The notes under the pieces: generated by a model
What the model saw: the letters and a program-made list of their open reading frames with translations, nothing else
Told to the model about the DNA's origin: nothing
The model's database searches: none
NCBI GenBank assembly: GCA_903854805.1
Contig: CAINXK010000454.1
Span: 1-30,763, forward strand
Direction of reading: 5' to 3'
DNA from: an uncultured Anaerolineae bacterium
GTDB lineage: Bacteria; Chloroflexota; Anaerolineae; Anaerolineales; Villigracilaceae
Length of the DNA stretch: 30,763 nt
Position numbers and translations under genes: made by a program
Shown: in pieces, positions 17,355 to 24,868 of the stretch
Layout: each line of letters opens with the position of its first letter
How positions within the stretch are numbered: position 1 is the stretch's first letter

Positions 17355-18464
17355 ATGCCTACTAAGCAGCTCCTACTCCTTTGTGATTTCATGGAAGATT
17401 ATCGTACAAGTATGGCGATCTATGCGAGTAGTTTTTCCGTTGCGCTACAAAATTATGCAGCTGGTAGAATTGTCGTCAATCAATTCATACCCCAAATGCC
17501 CCACTGGCTTCAAAGCCAGTGGGGCATGCGCTTTGCTCGTTATATTATATATCCATTGCAAGCGCCGAAAACATTAGACTCGATTATCCATATTATGGAT
17601 CACGGGTACGCACATTTAGCATATATGGGGCACCCGAATAGAACCGTTGTTACAGTTCACGATTTGATTCCTCTGTTATTATGGAAGGGGCAGATTCCTG
17701 GATCTTTGAAAAAGAGGATTCCCTTTCTGGTTTTGTATTCACTTTACGCTTTAAGAAGTGTAAAATATATTGTCGCAATTTCTTCTAATACGAAAAAAGA
17801 TTTAGTAAAATGGCTCGGGATTAAGCCATCAAAAATATCGATAATATATCTTGGCGTGGATGCGATATTTAAACCATACAATCGACAAGCTAAAGCATTT
17901 GTCCGCGAAAAAATGTTTGGTGCAGAAACAAAAAAAATTATATTAATAACCGGGTCGCAATATTATAAAAACCACGAAACGGCCTTGAAAACAGTAACAC
18001 AGCTGCGGGCAGCCGGGAGGCAGGATTTGATCCTGGCCAAGACCGGTCAGCCAACCCCTGAATGGCTCGAACTGGTCAAGAAATACGGGCTTGAATCTGT
18101 TGTCGTCAACCTGGGGTTTATGCCTCGGGCAGAGATGCCCGATTTATACAACGCCGTCGATGTATTGTTTTTCCCATCTTTATATGAAGGGGCCGGTTTG
18201 CCCCCCTTGGAGGCGATGGCTTGTGGCACGCCGGCGGTGACATCTAACGCGGCTTCGCTGCCAGAAATGATGGGTGAGATTGATTTAATGTGTGACCCGC
18301 TCGATAGCCTGGGTTTTGCCCAAAAAATCGAACACCTGTTGGCGGATGTGAGCTATTATCAGCAGAAAGTTGAAGAGGGGTGTCTCCAGGCAGCCAAATT
18401 CACATGGGAATCCACCGCCCGGCAAATGTTTGCGGTTTATCAACAGTTATTAGATGAGATTTAA
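17355..18464 (+). CDS. GT4-type glycosyltransferase with a composition break
   Basis: A 369-residue GT-B glycosyltransferase. The N-terminal domain has HIMDHGYAHLAYMGHPNRTV and VTVHDLIPLLLWKGQIPG. The donor domain has VLFFPSLYEGAGLPPLEAMA, CGTPAVTSNAASLPE. The start is uncertain: TTG 17304 is in frame, but ATG 17355 precedes the first structured segment (TKQLLLLCDFMEDYRTS). A seven-codon ATG frame ending in TAG lies just before it at 17294-17317. The first part of the gene is AT-rich and the second is much richer in G+C, changing near 17,980-18,000. A perfect 15-base inverted repeat lies at 17496-17527. Both are noted as findings. Confidence 0.87.
   Translation: MPTKQLLLLCDFMEDYRTSMAIYASSFSVALQNYAAGRIVVNQFIPQMPHWLQSQWGMRFARYIIYPLQAPKTLDSIIHIMDHGYAHLAYMGHPNRTVVTVHDLIPLLLWKGQIPGSLKKRIPFLVLYSLYALRSVKYIVAISSNTKKDLVKWLGIKPSKISIIYLGVDAIFKPYNRQAKAFVREKMFGAETKKIILITGSQYYKNHETALKTVTQLRAAGRQDLILAKTGQPTPEWLELVKKYGLESVVVNLGFMPRAEMPDLYNAVDVLFFPSLYEGAGLPPLEAMACGTPAVTSNAASLPEMMGEIDLMCDPLDSLGFAQKIEHLLADVSYYQQKVEEGCLQAAKFTWESTARQMFAVYQQLLDEI
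17496..17527. repeat. perfect 15-base inverted repeat inside a glycosyltransferase gene
   Basis: ATGCCCCACTGGCTT (17496-17510) and AAGCCAGTGGGGCAT (17513-17527) are perfect reverse complements separated by the two bases CA. In the gene's frame the arms read MPHWL and QWGM around QS. This is far longer than expected by chance for a near-continuous palindrome. No T-tract follows, so it is not an ordinary terminator. It may form an RNA hairpin or a DNA cruciform, or be a recombination site. Confidence 0.8.
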
Positions 18465-18505
18465 TCCAGGTCAAAACGATATCTTTTAAGGAGTAAAAAC
18501 CAGGT

Positions 18506-19714
18506 ATGAAAATTTGGTCTTTTGTGGCCGGTCCTGAAAGTCATCAGGTGGTTGGCGGTATCGCGTACATTGACCGATTAACCAGGTCTGTCCTTGATGC
18601 TCAGCCAGATGCGCAGGTGGATTTGTTCATCTGTGGACTGCCGCCGGTTACAGAACAGGAAGCTGCCCCAACAGCCGCTGGACATTTCCCGGGTTTCCAA
18701 ATTCACTCCTTCCCGGCGCAGGGCAAGTACGGGGTTTCGTTCAGGTTTCTATGGGCATTGGTTCGGTCCTTCAATTCCAAAGTGGATTTTATTACTTTAC
18801 ACTCGGTTTATACCTTTCCGGTGGTGATTGGTTATTTCCTGGCGTGTTTCAAGCGAGTCCCTTATGCAATTTGGCCGCATGGCGTTTTTTCACCATATCA
18901 ACGCTCGATCAGCCTGGCAAAAAAAAGCCTTTTTGATTATTTATTCACGCATCAAATTTTTCGAAATGCCTCGGCGGTGGTTTTTACGGCTTGGGATGAA
19001 CGTAATGAATTTCGCGCTTTACGGCTGTCGGTTCGTTCGGTGGTCATCCCGCATGGAATTGATCTCAAAAAATATGAGCTCTTGCGTTCCACCGGGGAGT
19101 TTCGCGCGCGCTTTTTTGGAGCCTATGCGGGACCGATTATCTTGTTTTTGAGTAGAATTAATTCAAAAAAAGGCTTGGATCTGCTCGTGCCAGCTTTACA
19201 GGCTTTGCGGGATAAAAATCTCGATTTTCGGGTGGCGATTGTCGGCGCAGGCGATCCCCCGGCTTATGAAAAGCAGTTAAAAGAGTGGTTGGTCAAAGCT
19301 CAATTGGGTGAGCGAGTTGTTTTGACAGGGCCATTGTACGGGGCACAGAAATTAATGGCTTTTGCAGATTCTGATCTTTTTGTTCTGCCGTCGCGCTCAG
19401 AAAATTTTGGTTATGCGGTTTTTGAAGCGTTAGCTGCCAAATTACCAGTGGTGATTTCCAAATTTGTCAACCTCGCGAGCGACATTGAAGCCCACCAGGC
19501 AGGTCTCTGTATTGATTTGAATGTAGCGGAACTGACCCGCAGCCTGGAACAGCTTTTGATGGATGAACCCTTGCGCCAACGCCTGGCTGAGAATGGTTAT
19601 CGTTTTGCTTCGACCTATTCTTGGGAGAAAAACGGTAAAAAAAACCACCAGATGATTACGTCCATCTTAAATCAAGCCCCTTTTCCCGCAGAATTGGACC
19701 CTGAAGTTTTATGA
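18506..19714 (+). CDS. GT4-type glycosyltransferase
   Basis: A 402-residue GT-B glycosyltransferase. The N-terminal domain opens KIWSFVAGPESHQVVGGIAY with the usual glycine-rich turn. Further on are AIWPHGVFSPYQRS and VVIPHGIDLKKYE. The donor domain has ILFLSRINSKKGLDLLVPAL, VAIVGAGDPPAYEKQLK and the EX7E segment RSENFGYAVFEALAAKLPVV. ATG 18506 has AGGAG about 12 bases upstream, farther than ideal, though no better start is visible. The stop overlaps the next start by four bases (ATGA), so the two are coupled. The G+C content is higher than in the genes from 9.8 to 17.9 kb. Confidence 0.9.
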   Translation: MKIWSFVAGPESHQVVGGIAYIDRLTRSVLDAQPDAQVDLFICGLPPVTEQEAAPTAAGHFPGFQIHSFPAQGKYGVSFRFLWALVRSFNSKVDFITLHSVYTFPVVIGYFLACFKRVPYAIWPHGVFSPYQRSISLAKKSLFDYLFTHQIFRNASAVVFTAWDERNEFRALRLSVRSVVIPHGIDLKKYELLRSTGEFRARFFGAYAGPIILFLSRINSKKGLDLLVPALQALRDKNLDFRVAIVGAGDPPAYEKQLKEWLVKAQLGERVVLTGPLYGAQKLMAFADSDLFVLPSRSENFGYAVFEALAAKLPVVISKFVNLASDIEAHQAGLCIDLNVAELTRSLEQLLMDEPLRQRLAENGYRFASTYSWEKNGKKNHQMITSILNQAPFPAELDPEVL

Positions 19715-20601
19715 TTCCATTGACCGCCATTATTCTGACATATAACGAGGAACAAAATCTCGAGTGCTGCCTGAAAAGCCTGCAAGGTTGGTGCGAAAGC
19801 ATCTTTGTGGTTGATAGCGGCAGCACCGATGCCACCCTCGAAATTTGCCGCCGCTACCCGGTCAGTCTCTTTTCTCACCCTTATCAAGACCACGCCAGCC
19901 AATGGCAGTGGATTTTGAGCGAACTGCCTTATCCGCCTGGTTTGATTCTGGCTCTGGATGCTGATAATATTGTCACCAAAAAGCTGAAATATCAGATTGA
20001 TCTGATTCTTCGTGAGAACAATCCGGACCTGGGGGGATACTACATTACCCATACTCACTACTTTCGCAACCAGCGCGTGCGTGGGCTGAAATCAAAGTGG
20101 CTGCGCCTGATCCGGCCTGAGCAAGTGGAAGTTGATTTAAGCGAGCTAGTCGATTTTCGGTTCGCGGTCAAATTACCCACCGGTTTTCTGGATGGCGAAA
20201 TCATCGAAAGCAACCAGAAAGAGCTTTCGATTGATTTTTGGATTGATAAACATCAAAAATTTTCATCCCGAATGGCAGTCGAGGAATTTTTACGCAGAAA
20301 TGGGGCCGCCGATTGGGCTATGACAGGACGCTTGTTCGGTAATTCTGACGAGCGGATGGTTTGGTTTAAACAAATCTGGTATCGCTTGCCGCTTTATCTG
20401 CGCCCATTTCTCTATTTTTTCTACCGCTATTTCTTGCGTTTGGGCTTTTTGGATGGTGCAAATGGTTTTATCTTTCACTTTTTGCAGGCTTTCTGGTTTC
20501 GGCTGGTGGTGGATATTAAAATTGCTGAGTTAAACCATAAAATGAAAACCGGAGAATTATCAATGGAAAAAATTAGCGTTGAAATTAAGAATCGAACTTA
20601 A
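19711..20601 (+). CDS. GT2-type glycosyltransferase (WaaE/KdtX-like)
   Basis: A 296-residue inverting GT-A glycosyltransferase. The N-terminus has TAIILTYNEEQNLECCLKSL, the first nucleotide-binding aspartate is in VVDSGSTDATLEIC, and the DXD-like motif is LALDADN. The NEE start with VDSGSTD is typical of the WaaE/KdtX-like subgroup of family 2. A long hydrophobic/aromatic stretch around 215-260 (YLRPFLYFFYRYFLRLGFLD) suggests membrane association. It overlaps the previous gene by four bases. The next gene, the interrupted FkbM, follows after 26 bases. Confidence 0.88.
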   Translation: MIPLTAIILTYNEEQNLECCLKSLQGWCESIFVVDSGSTDATLEICRRYPVSLFSHPYQDHASQWQWILSELPYPPGLILALDADNIVTKKLKYQIDLILRENNPDLGGYYITHTHYFRNQRVRGLKSKWLRLIRPEQVEVDLSELVDFRFAVKLPTGFLDGEIIESNQKELSIDFWIDKHQKFSSRMAVEEFLRRNGAADWAMTGRLFGNSDERMVWFKQIWYRLPLYLRPFLYFFYRYFLRLGFLDGANGFIFHFLQAFWFRLVVDIKIAELNHKMKTGELSMEKISVEIKNRT

Positions 20602-20627
20602 CGATTCAATCTAAACAAAACTTTTTA

Positions 20628-20995
20628 TTGCTCAAGGTAATTCGGGACAAGTTGCATCCATTGTTCTATTTAAGGAAATTGCGAATTTTCCAGTATTTTA
20701 TCAATCTGTTTGATTTTCCAATCTGGGTTAATCTTTTTCGAATTTCTCACCCAGTTTGTGTCTATTCCGTTAGACACGCCACTGTTTTTCTCAGTCCTCG
20801 CACCATTGAACCAGAATTGGTTGCTCTATTCCTTGCCATTCAAGATGTCTATGCCCCCCCGCGCGCGTTTTGGGATATCGGGGCCCATATCGGTTATTAC
20901 AGTTGGCTGGTAAAAGGACTTAATCAAGTGTTGGAGGTTACGCTATTTGAGCCAGATCCAGCCAATCTTGCTATGATCGAGAAAACCTTACTAAG
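20628..20995 (+). pseudogene. FkbM methyltransferase, 5' part, interrupted by an insertion sequence
   Basis: The first 122 or so codons of an FkbM-type methyltransferase. SAM motif I is FWDIGAHIGYYSWLV, and motif II is TLFEPDPANLAMIEKTLL. After codon CTA at 20991 the frame enters the insertion sequence and ends at 21095 in unrelated residues. The best start is TTG 20628; no ATG is available upstream. The rest of the gene lies at 22118-22612. Splicing out 20996-22117 together with one CTAAG copy gives LLRSGLKNIKVISAVVSD in one frame and a 285-residue protein of normal length. I see no other inactivating change in the two halves. Confidence 0.88.
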
Positions 20996-21031
20996 CCTGG
21001 ATTTCGCACCTTTACAATCGAATAGGAAGAG
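20996..21031 (+). repeat. left terminal inverted repeat of the insertion sequence
   Basis: Reads CCTGG, ATTTCGCAC, a variable ten-base block, then GAATAGGAAGAG. It is immediately preceded by CTAAG at 20991-20995. Confidence 0.8.
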
Positions 21032-21186
21032 TGGCTGGAACCCAATCTGCATGTTTTGCCAAGTGCTGCGAGCGGGATTACTGCATGACGAATGAGAAAT
21101 CGGGGTGTTTACCGCCTTTGGCGGCTGCCTGACGCAAATCCCCCATCCTGCAAAAGCAGGCTAGGCGAACTGAGTTGGAGGTGTGT

Positions 21187-21972
21187 CTACTTGTGCAGGT
21201 AAGCCGTCAGACAACAAGTAGCGCGTGACCAGGTCGGTGGACAGGGTTGATCGGGTTTTTCGTCGAACATTTTTAGAACGACGGTGAGAAGTAGAACCTG
21301 CCCATCTGCTGTTTCAAGCCAGGCCCTGGCGCGGCTACCGTCCCAGGCCTCGATTAGCTGAACCTGCAAAGTGGAGAGTCTCTCAATAATCTGGCGGGCA
21401 AGTCAGGCATAGCCCGTACTGTTCAGCCTGACGTTCGAGCAAGCTGTAGACTAACAATGCGACCAAGTTAATCAACAGCATGGCTTGGATACGATCATCG
21501 GAATGAATGTACAAGGGTCGAATTTTTAGATCTTGCTTGCTGACTTCAAAGCGTTTTTCGACGGCATCTTTCTTACGATAAAGAGCCAGCATTTGTGAGT
21601 AAGATAAACTGAAATCGTTGGTGACCAAGAGGTAACGTCCATCTCCGCGTTCGGCAGTTTGCAAAGCATTGATATCCAAGCACCAATCCAGAATGAACCT
21701 GTTTTGTGGAATGGTTGCAAGATCAGAACTCTTACCAGCAACACACTTTGCACTGTCACCGGTTGGCTTGCTCTCGTTACCTGCTGTGAGTTGAACCTTG
21801 AGTAGGTTGCCGACCGACGACTTTTTCAACTGGGAGCTATGCGTAGGGTGATTTCTTTTTCGCTGCGATAGCGCTTTTGCCCGATTTTGCCTCGAACTTG
21901 ATGAAGTGCAAGCGCGAGTTTTTTCAAATCCTGTTCGCGTGTTTCACATAATGTCTGCTGCATGGGACCGGA
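21187..21972 (-). pseudogene. transposase remnant (DDE, IS4-superfamily)
   Basis: Three frame segments read in succession on the minus strand. The first, from about 21972, includes ETREQDLKKLALALHQVRGK and IGQKRYRSEKEITLR and stops at 21830. The second, 21829-21383, holds RGDGRYLLVTNDFSLS and the YREK-like motif LYRKKDAVEKRFEVSKQDL. The latter carries the third catalytic acid, with K in place of the usual R. It then gives LLINLVALLVYSLLERQ and stops. The third begins at about 21405 with LARQIIERLSTLQVQLIEAW and ends at 21187. At least two frameshifts are therefore present. The N-terminal part with the first two catalytic aspartates is missing. The product cannot be active. Confidence 0.85.
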
Positions 21973-22012
21973 GAGCAATATCACGATGGGTAGAAAATGA
22001 TAAAATAGACAT

Positions 22013-22069
22013 AGGCATTTCTCATGGGTTTATTTTGTCGTCAAACTTATCATACCCAGAAAAATGCCT
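22013..22069. terminator. hairpin near the right end of the insertion sequence
   Basis: AGGCATTT (22013-22020) pairs with AAATGCCT (22062-22069), with an inner TGGGT/ACCCA pairing (22025-22029 and 22054-22058). TTTTTG follows on the plus strand. Many insertion sequences carry such a structure next to one end, which blocks incoming transcription from reaching the transposase. Here transcription of the polysaccharide locus runs plus, so it could also cut read-through to the downstream genes. Confidence 0.55.
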
Positions 22070-22081
22070 TTTTGTTTCATG

Positions 22082-22117
22082 CTCTTCCTATTCAGTTTTT
22101 AAAGTGCGAAATTTAGG
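22082..22117 (-). repeat. right terminal inverted repeat of the insertion sequence
   Basis: On the minus strand it reads CCTAA, ATTTCGCAC, a variable ten-base block, then GAATAGGAAGAG. It is immediately followed on the plus strand by the second CTAAG at 22118-22122. Seven positions differ from the left end. Confidence 0.8.
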
Positions 22118-22612
22118 CTAAGATCTGGGCTGAAGAATATTAAGGTTATTTCTGCCGTGGTTAGCGATTCGGAAGGCGAAAAAACATTTTCCCTGGATCG
22201 TTTTACCGGTCAGACAGGCACATTGGAAAATCCAGACCAAGCATATGTCAAACGCCATTATCATACCTCGCCTGCGGTTGTTACTGTAAAGACGGTTACA
22301 ATTGATAGTATTCGCAAACATTCCAACCCAGTGGATTTTATAAAAATAGATGTCGATGGACACGAATCCAAAATTCTGGCAGGCGGAGAACAAACGTTTA
22401 TTCGGGATTTCCCTATTCTTATTTTTGAACACTTTAACCATGATCAAACTTTGCTTGCCTACTTGTTGGGGATGGGCTATCGGCTTCATGACGCTGAGAG
22501 GATGGAGGCTCCGCAGGTACAAACCACAAATTATCTTGCGCTTCCGCCATGCTGTTTTGAAAAGGCTGATGTATTTTTTCAAAGATGGCATGATGCGAAT
22601 GAGTCTCTTTAG
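22118..22612 (+). pseudogene. FkbM methyltransferase, 3' part, after the insertion sequence
   Basis: The C-terminal half of the interrupted methyltransferase. The frame continues from CTA AGA TCT at 22118 into KNIKVISAVVSDSEGEKTF. It reaches the FkbM motif VDFIKIDVDGHESKILAGGE and FPILIFEHFN, then stops at 22612. A GTG at 22157 opens a 151-codon frame, but that would lack the SAM-binding region and so should not be a working enzyme alone. It is in the correct frame to be joined to 20628-20995 after precise loss of the element and one CTAAG. Confidence 0.88.
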
Positions 22613-22685
22613 AGGTTATCCAAACATCAGTAATGGTTGCATTGGGATGTTTTTCTAGGTTGCATTGAATTTATAAAAATAATGG

Positions 22686-23423
22686 GTGATTATGTTTTGG
22701 CTGCGCCTGAAAAAACTGATAAAGATTTGCCGCACCCCCCCCTTTTTGCGAGCTTTGCTCAAGGGGACGGCGGCCGGGGTGGAACATGTGGCCATTCTAA
22801 AGCTTGTACCGTGCAACTTCGTCGTCGATCTGGGTGCCAATCGCGGGCAATTTTCCCTGGTCGCGCGGCATGCCTTTCCGAGCGCTAAAATCATCGCCTT
22901 CGAGCCGCTCCCTGAACCCGTCCGCTGTTTTCGGCGCGTCTTTTCGGATGATCCGTTAGTGGTGTTGCATGAATACGCCCTCGGCCCCGCCCAGGCTCAG
23001 GCTGAAATCCATGTTTCGCTGGCTGATGATTCATCATCCCTCCTGCCGATTTCAGCCGAGCAAAGCCGCTTATTCCCAGGCACCGATGAGCGTGAAACTC
23101 GGCTAATCCAAGTCAAACCGCTCGACGCCGTTTTGCGCCCCGAAGAAATCGAAACCCCCGCTTTGCTGAAAATTGATGTTCAAGGTTTTGAACTGCCCGC
23201 CTTGGCCGGTTGTCTCTCCTTGCTATCCCGGTTCACATACATCTATGTCGAATGTTCCTTCATCGAACTTTATAGAGGGCAAGCCCTGGCCGATGAAATC
23301 ATCGCCTATCTGCGTGAACAGGGGTTTAACTTGCGCGGGGTCTACAACCTGTCCTACGAGGCTCAGGGGCGGGCCATTCAGGGCGATTTCCTCTTTGAAA
23401 AAACCATCCCGGCCTCCTCATAA
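22686..23423 (+). CDS. FkbM-family SAM-dependent methyltransferase
   Basis: A 245-residue methyltransferase. SAM motif I is FVVDLGANRGQFSLVA, motif II is IIAFEPLPEPVRCF, and the later FkbM motif is PALLKIDVQGFELPALAGCL, followed by YIYVECSF. Its start may be GTG 22686 or ATG 22692; neither has a strong ribosome site. It ends two bases before the next gene, so the two are co-transcribed. The G+C content is clearly higher than in the broken FkbM gene upstream, so it is not a recent copy of it. It could cover for the loss of that enzyme only if the acceptors are alike, which cannot be told. Confidence 0.88.
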   Translation: MIMFWLRLKKLIKICRTPPFLRALLKGTAAGVEHVAILKLVPCNFVVDLGANRGQFSLVARHAFPSAKIIAFEPLPEPVRCFRRVFSDDPLVVLHEYALGPAQAQAEIHVSLADDSSSLLPISAEQSRLFPGTDERETRLIQVKPLDAVLRPEEIETPALLKIDVQGFELPALAGCLSLLSRFTYIYVECSFIELYRGQALADEIIAYLREQGFNLRGVYNLSYEAQGRAIQGDFLFEKTIPASS

Positions 23424-23425
23424 CC

Positions 23426-24664
23426 ATGCGCATCTTGATTTTCGGTCTGAATTTTGCCCCTGAACTGACCGGCATCGGCAAATATACGGGGGAACTGGCG
23501 GCCTATTTGTTTGCCAGCGGTCATCAGTTGCGCATGGTGACAGCTCCCCCTTATTATCCGGAGTGGAAAATTCAACCTGGTTATGTGGCTTGGCAATATA
23601 ATCTGGAATTCTGGGGTGGCGGGGAAGTGTTCCGCTGTCCGATATGGGTCCCGCGCAAGCCTACGGGATTAAAGCGGTTAGTGCATTTGCTCTCATTTGC
23701 ATTATCCAGTTTCCCAATTATGCTCAGTCAATTTAGATGGAAACCTGAAATTATTATATGTATTGCCCCTGCCTTTTTTTGCGCTCCTTTTGCTCTATTA
23801 ACGGCATACCTTTGTAGGGCAAAATCCTGGCTGCATATTCAGGATTTTGAGCTGGATGCCGCGATGAACCTGGGGCTGTTACCTGCCAATAACCTACTTG
23901 CCAGGATGGCACATTTTGGCGAAAATTGGATATTAAAACGATTTAATCGTATATCTACGATTTCGGATGGCATGTTTTTATCATTAATTCAAAAGGGTGT
24001 TGCACAGCGCAGGGCCTATCTTTTCCCGAATTGGGTTGACACCAGTGTTATTTTTCCTTTATCCCAAAGTGATGATTCGATTCGAAATGAATTTGGAATA
24101 TCGAAAGAGAGTCTGGTTATTTTATATTCTGGGAACATGGGGCAAAAGCAGGGGCTGGATATCGTGATCGAGGCCGCCAGGCGTTTACAATTTCAGACAA
24201 GCCTGCTATTTATCTTTTGCGGTGAGGGTGTCGCGCGTGTAGGGCTGGAAACAATGGCACAGAATTTGGCAAATATCAGATTTATCCCATTGCAACCTGT
24301 AGAGAAATTGAATCAATTATTAAACATGGCCGATATTCATATCTTGCCACAAAGATCAGATGTTGCCGATCTGGTCATGCCATCCAAGCTGCTGGGAATG
24401 CTTGCCAGCGGAAGGCCTGTTATCGGTACTGCAAACCCCGGAACAGATGTTTATAAAGTGTTGAACCAGGTAGGTGTCGTAGTTAGCCCTGGCGATTTGA
24501 CTGCTTTGTGTAATGCGATTATCGATATGAACGTTAACCCGGACAAGCGTAAAGAAATGGGGGACAAAGGGCGTGCATATGTAAGTGAGCACTGGGGTAA
24601 ACAGCAGATTCTCTCAAATTTTGAAGCCGCGTTAAAGAGTCTGGTTGAAAGTGAAGATGACTGA
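23426..24664 (+). CDS. wcaI: WcaI-like GT4 glycosyltransferase
   Basis: A 412-residue GT-B glycosyltransferase resembling the colanic acid WcaI family. The N-terminus has RILIFGLNFAPELTGIGKYT followed by VTAPPYYPEWKI, both characteristic. The middle has HIQDFELDAAMNLGLL. The donor domain has VILYSGNMGQKQGLDIVIEA and ADIHILPQRSDVADLVMPSK, with the later LLGMLASGRPVIGTANPGTD. The start follows the preceding stop (TAA) by two bases. The 204 bases after it hold only a weak TTGCTTT/AAAGCAA hairpin (24739-24768), so a transcript end there is possible but unproven. The symbol marks family resemblance; the true acceptor and sugar are unknown. Confidence 0.85.
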   Translation: MRILIFGLNFAPELTGIGKYTGELAAYLFASGHQLRMVTAPPYYPEWKIQPGYVAWQYNLEFWGGGEVFRCPIWVPRKPTGLKRLVHLLSFALSSFPIMLSQFRWKPEIIICIAPAFFCAPFALLTAYLCRAKSWLHIQDFELDAAMNLGLLPANNLLARMAHFGENWILKRFNRISTISDGMFLSLIQKGVAQRRAYLFPNWVDTSVIFPLSQSDDSIRNEFGISKESLVILYSGNMGQKQGLDIVIEAARRLQFQTSLLFIFCGEGVARVGLETMAQNLANIRFIPLQPVEKLNQLLNMADIHILPQRSDVADLVMPSKLLGMLASGRPVIGTANPGTDVYKVLNQVGVVVSPGDLTALCNAIIDMNVNPDKRKEMGDKGRAYVSEHWGKQQILSNFEAALKSLVESEDD

Positions 24665-24868
24665 ATGTGGTTTGATAAAAATGTATCGAATTTACAATGA
24701 AAAGCCAGAGGAGGGCGTGGTATATATGTACTAAGTAGTTGCTTTTAACGAATATCATAAGAAAGCAATTTGCTCATGCGATAATTTTATAATTCCTGAG
24801 TAATGAACCATGGATTAAACTAAGTTATTTGTCCTGTTACTTGAGTTATTTAGTTCAGGAGTGTCGAA

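Larger units (their letters stand above)
20996..22117 (-). mobile_element. defective insertion sequence (IS4-superfamily, IS1634-like)
   Basis: A 1,122-base element. Its ends form a 36-base inverted repeat, left 20996-21031 and right 22082-22117, with 29 of 36 positions identical by my count. Two blocks are perfect: ATTTCGCAC and GAATAGGAAGAG. It is flanked by direct repeats of CTAAG at 20991-20995 and 22118-22122, the expected target duplication. It carries a transposase remnant on the minus strand and a hairpin near the right end. Full elements of this type are longer, so the middle of the transposase gene seems to be deleted. It may still be movable in trans by an intact relative elsewhere. 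The family name is inferred from the transposase C-terminus. Confidence 0.85.

Noticed and set aside
21147..21160. CCTGC-AAAA-GCAGG hairpin as an integron or attachment site
   Set aside because: It lies inside the insertion sequence just after the transposase remnant and is more simply its terminator; no integrase is nearby.
21906..22121. Plus-strand open frame of 71 codons at the right end of the insertion sequence
   Set aside because: It covers the inverted repeat, a hairpin and antisense transposase sequence, so it is a chance frame.
22157..22612. Independent 151-codon methyltransferase gene
   Set aside because: It lacks the SAM-binding motif and joins in frame to the 5' half across the insertion, so it is the 3' part of a broken gene.
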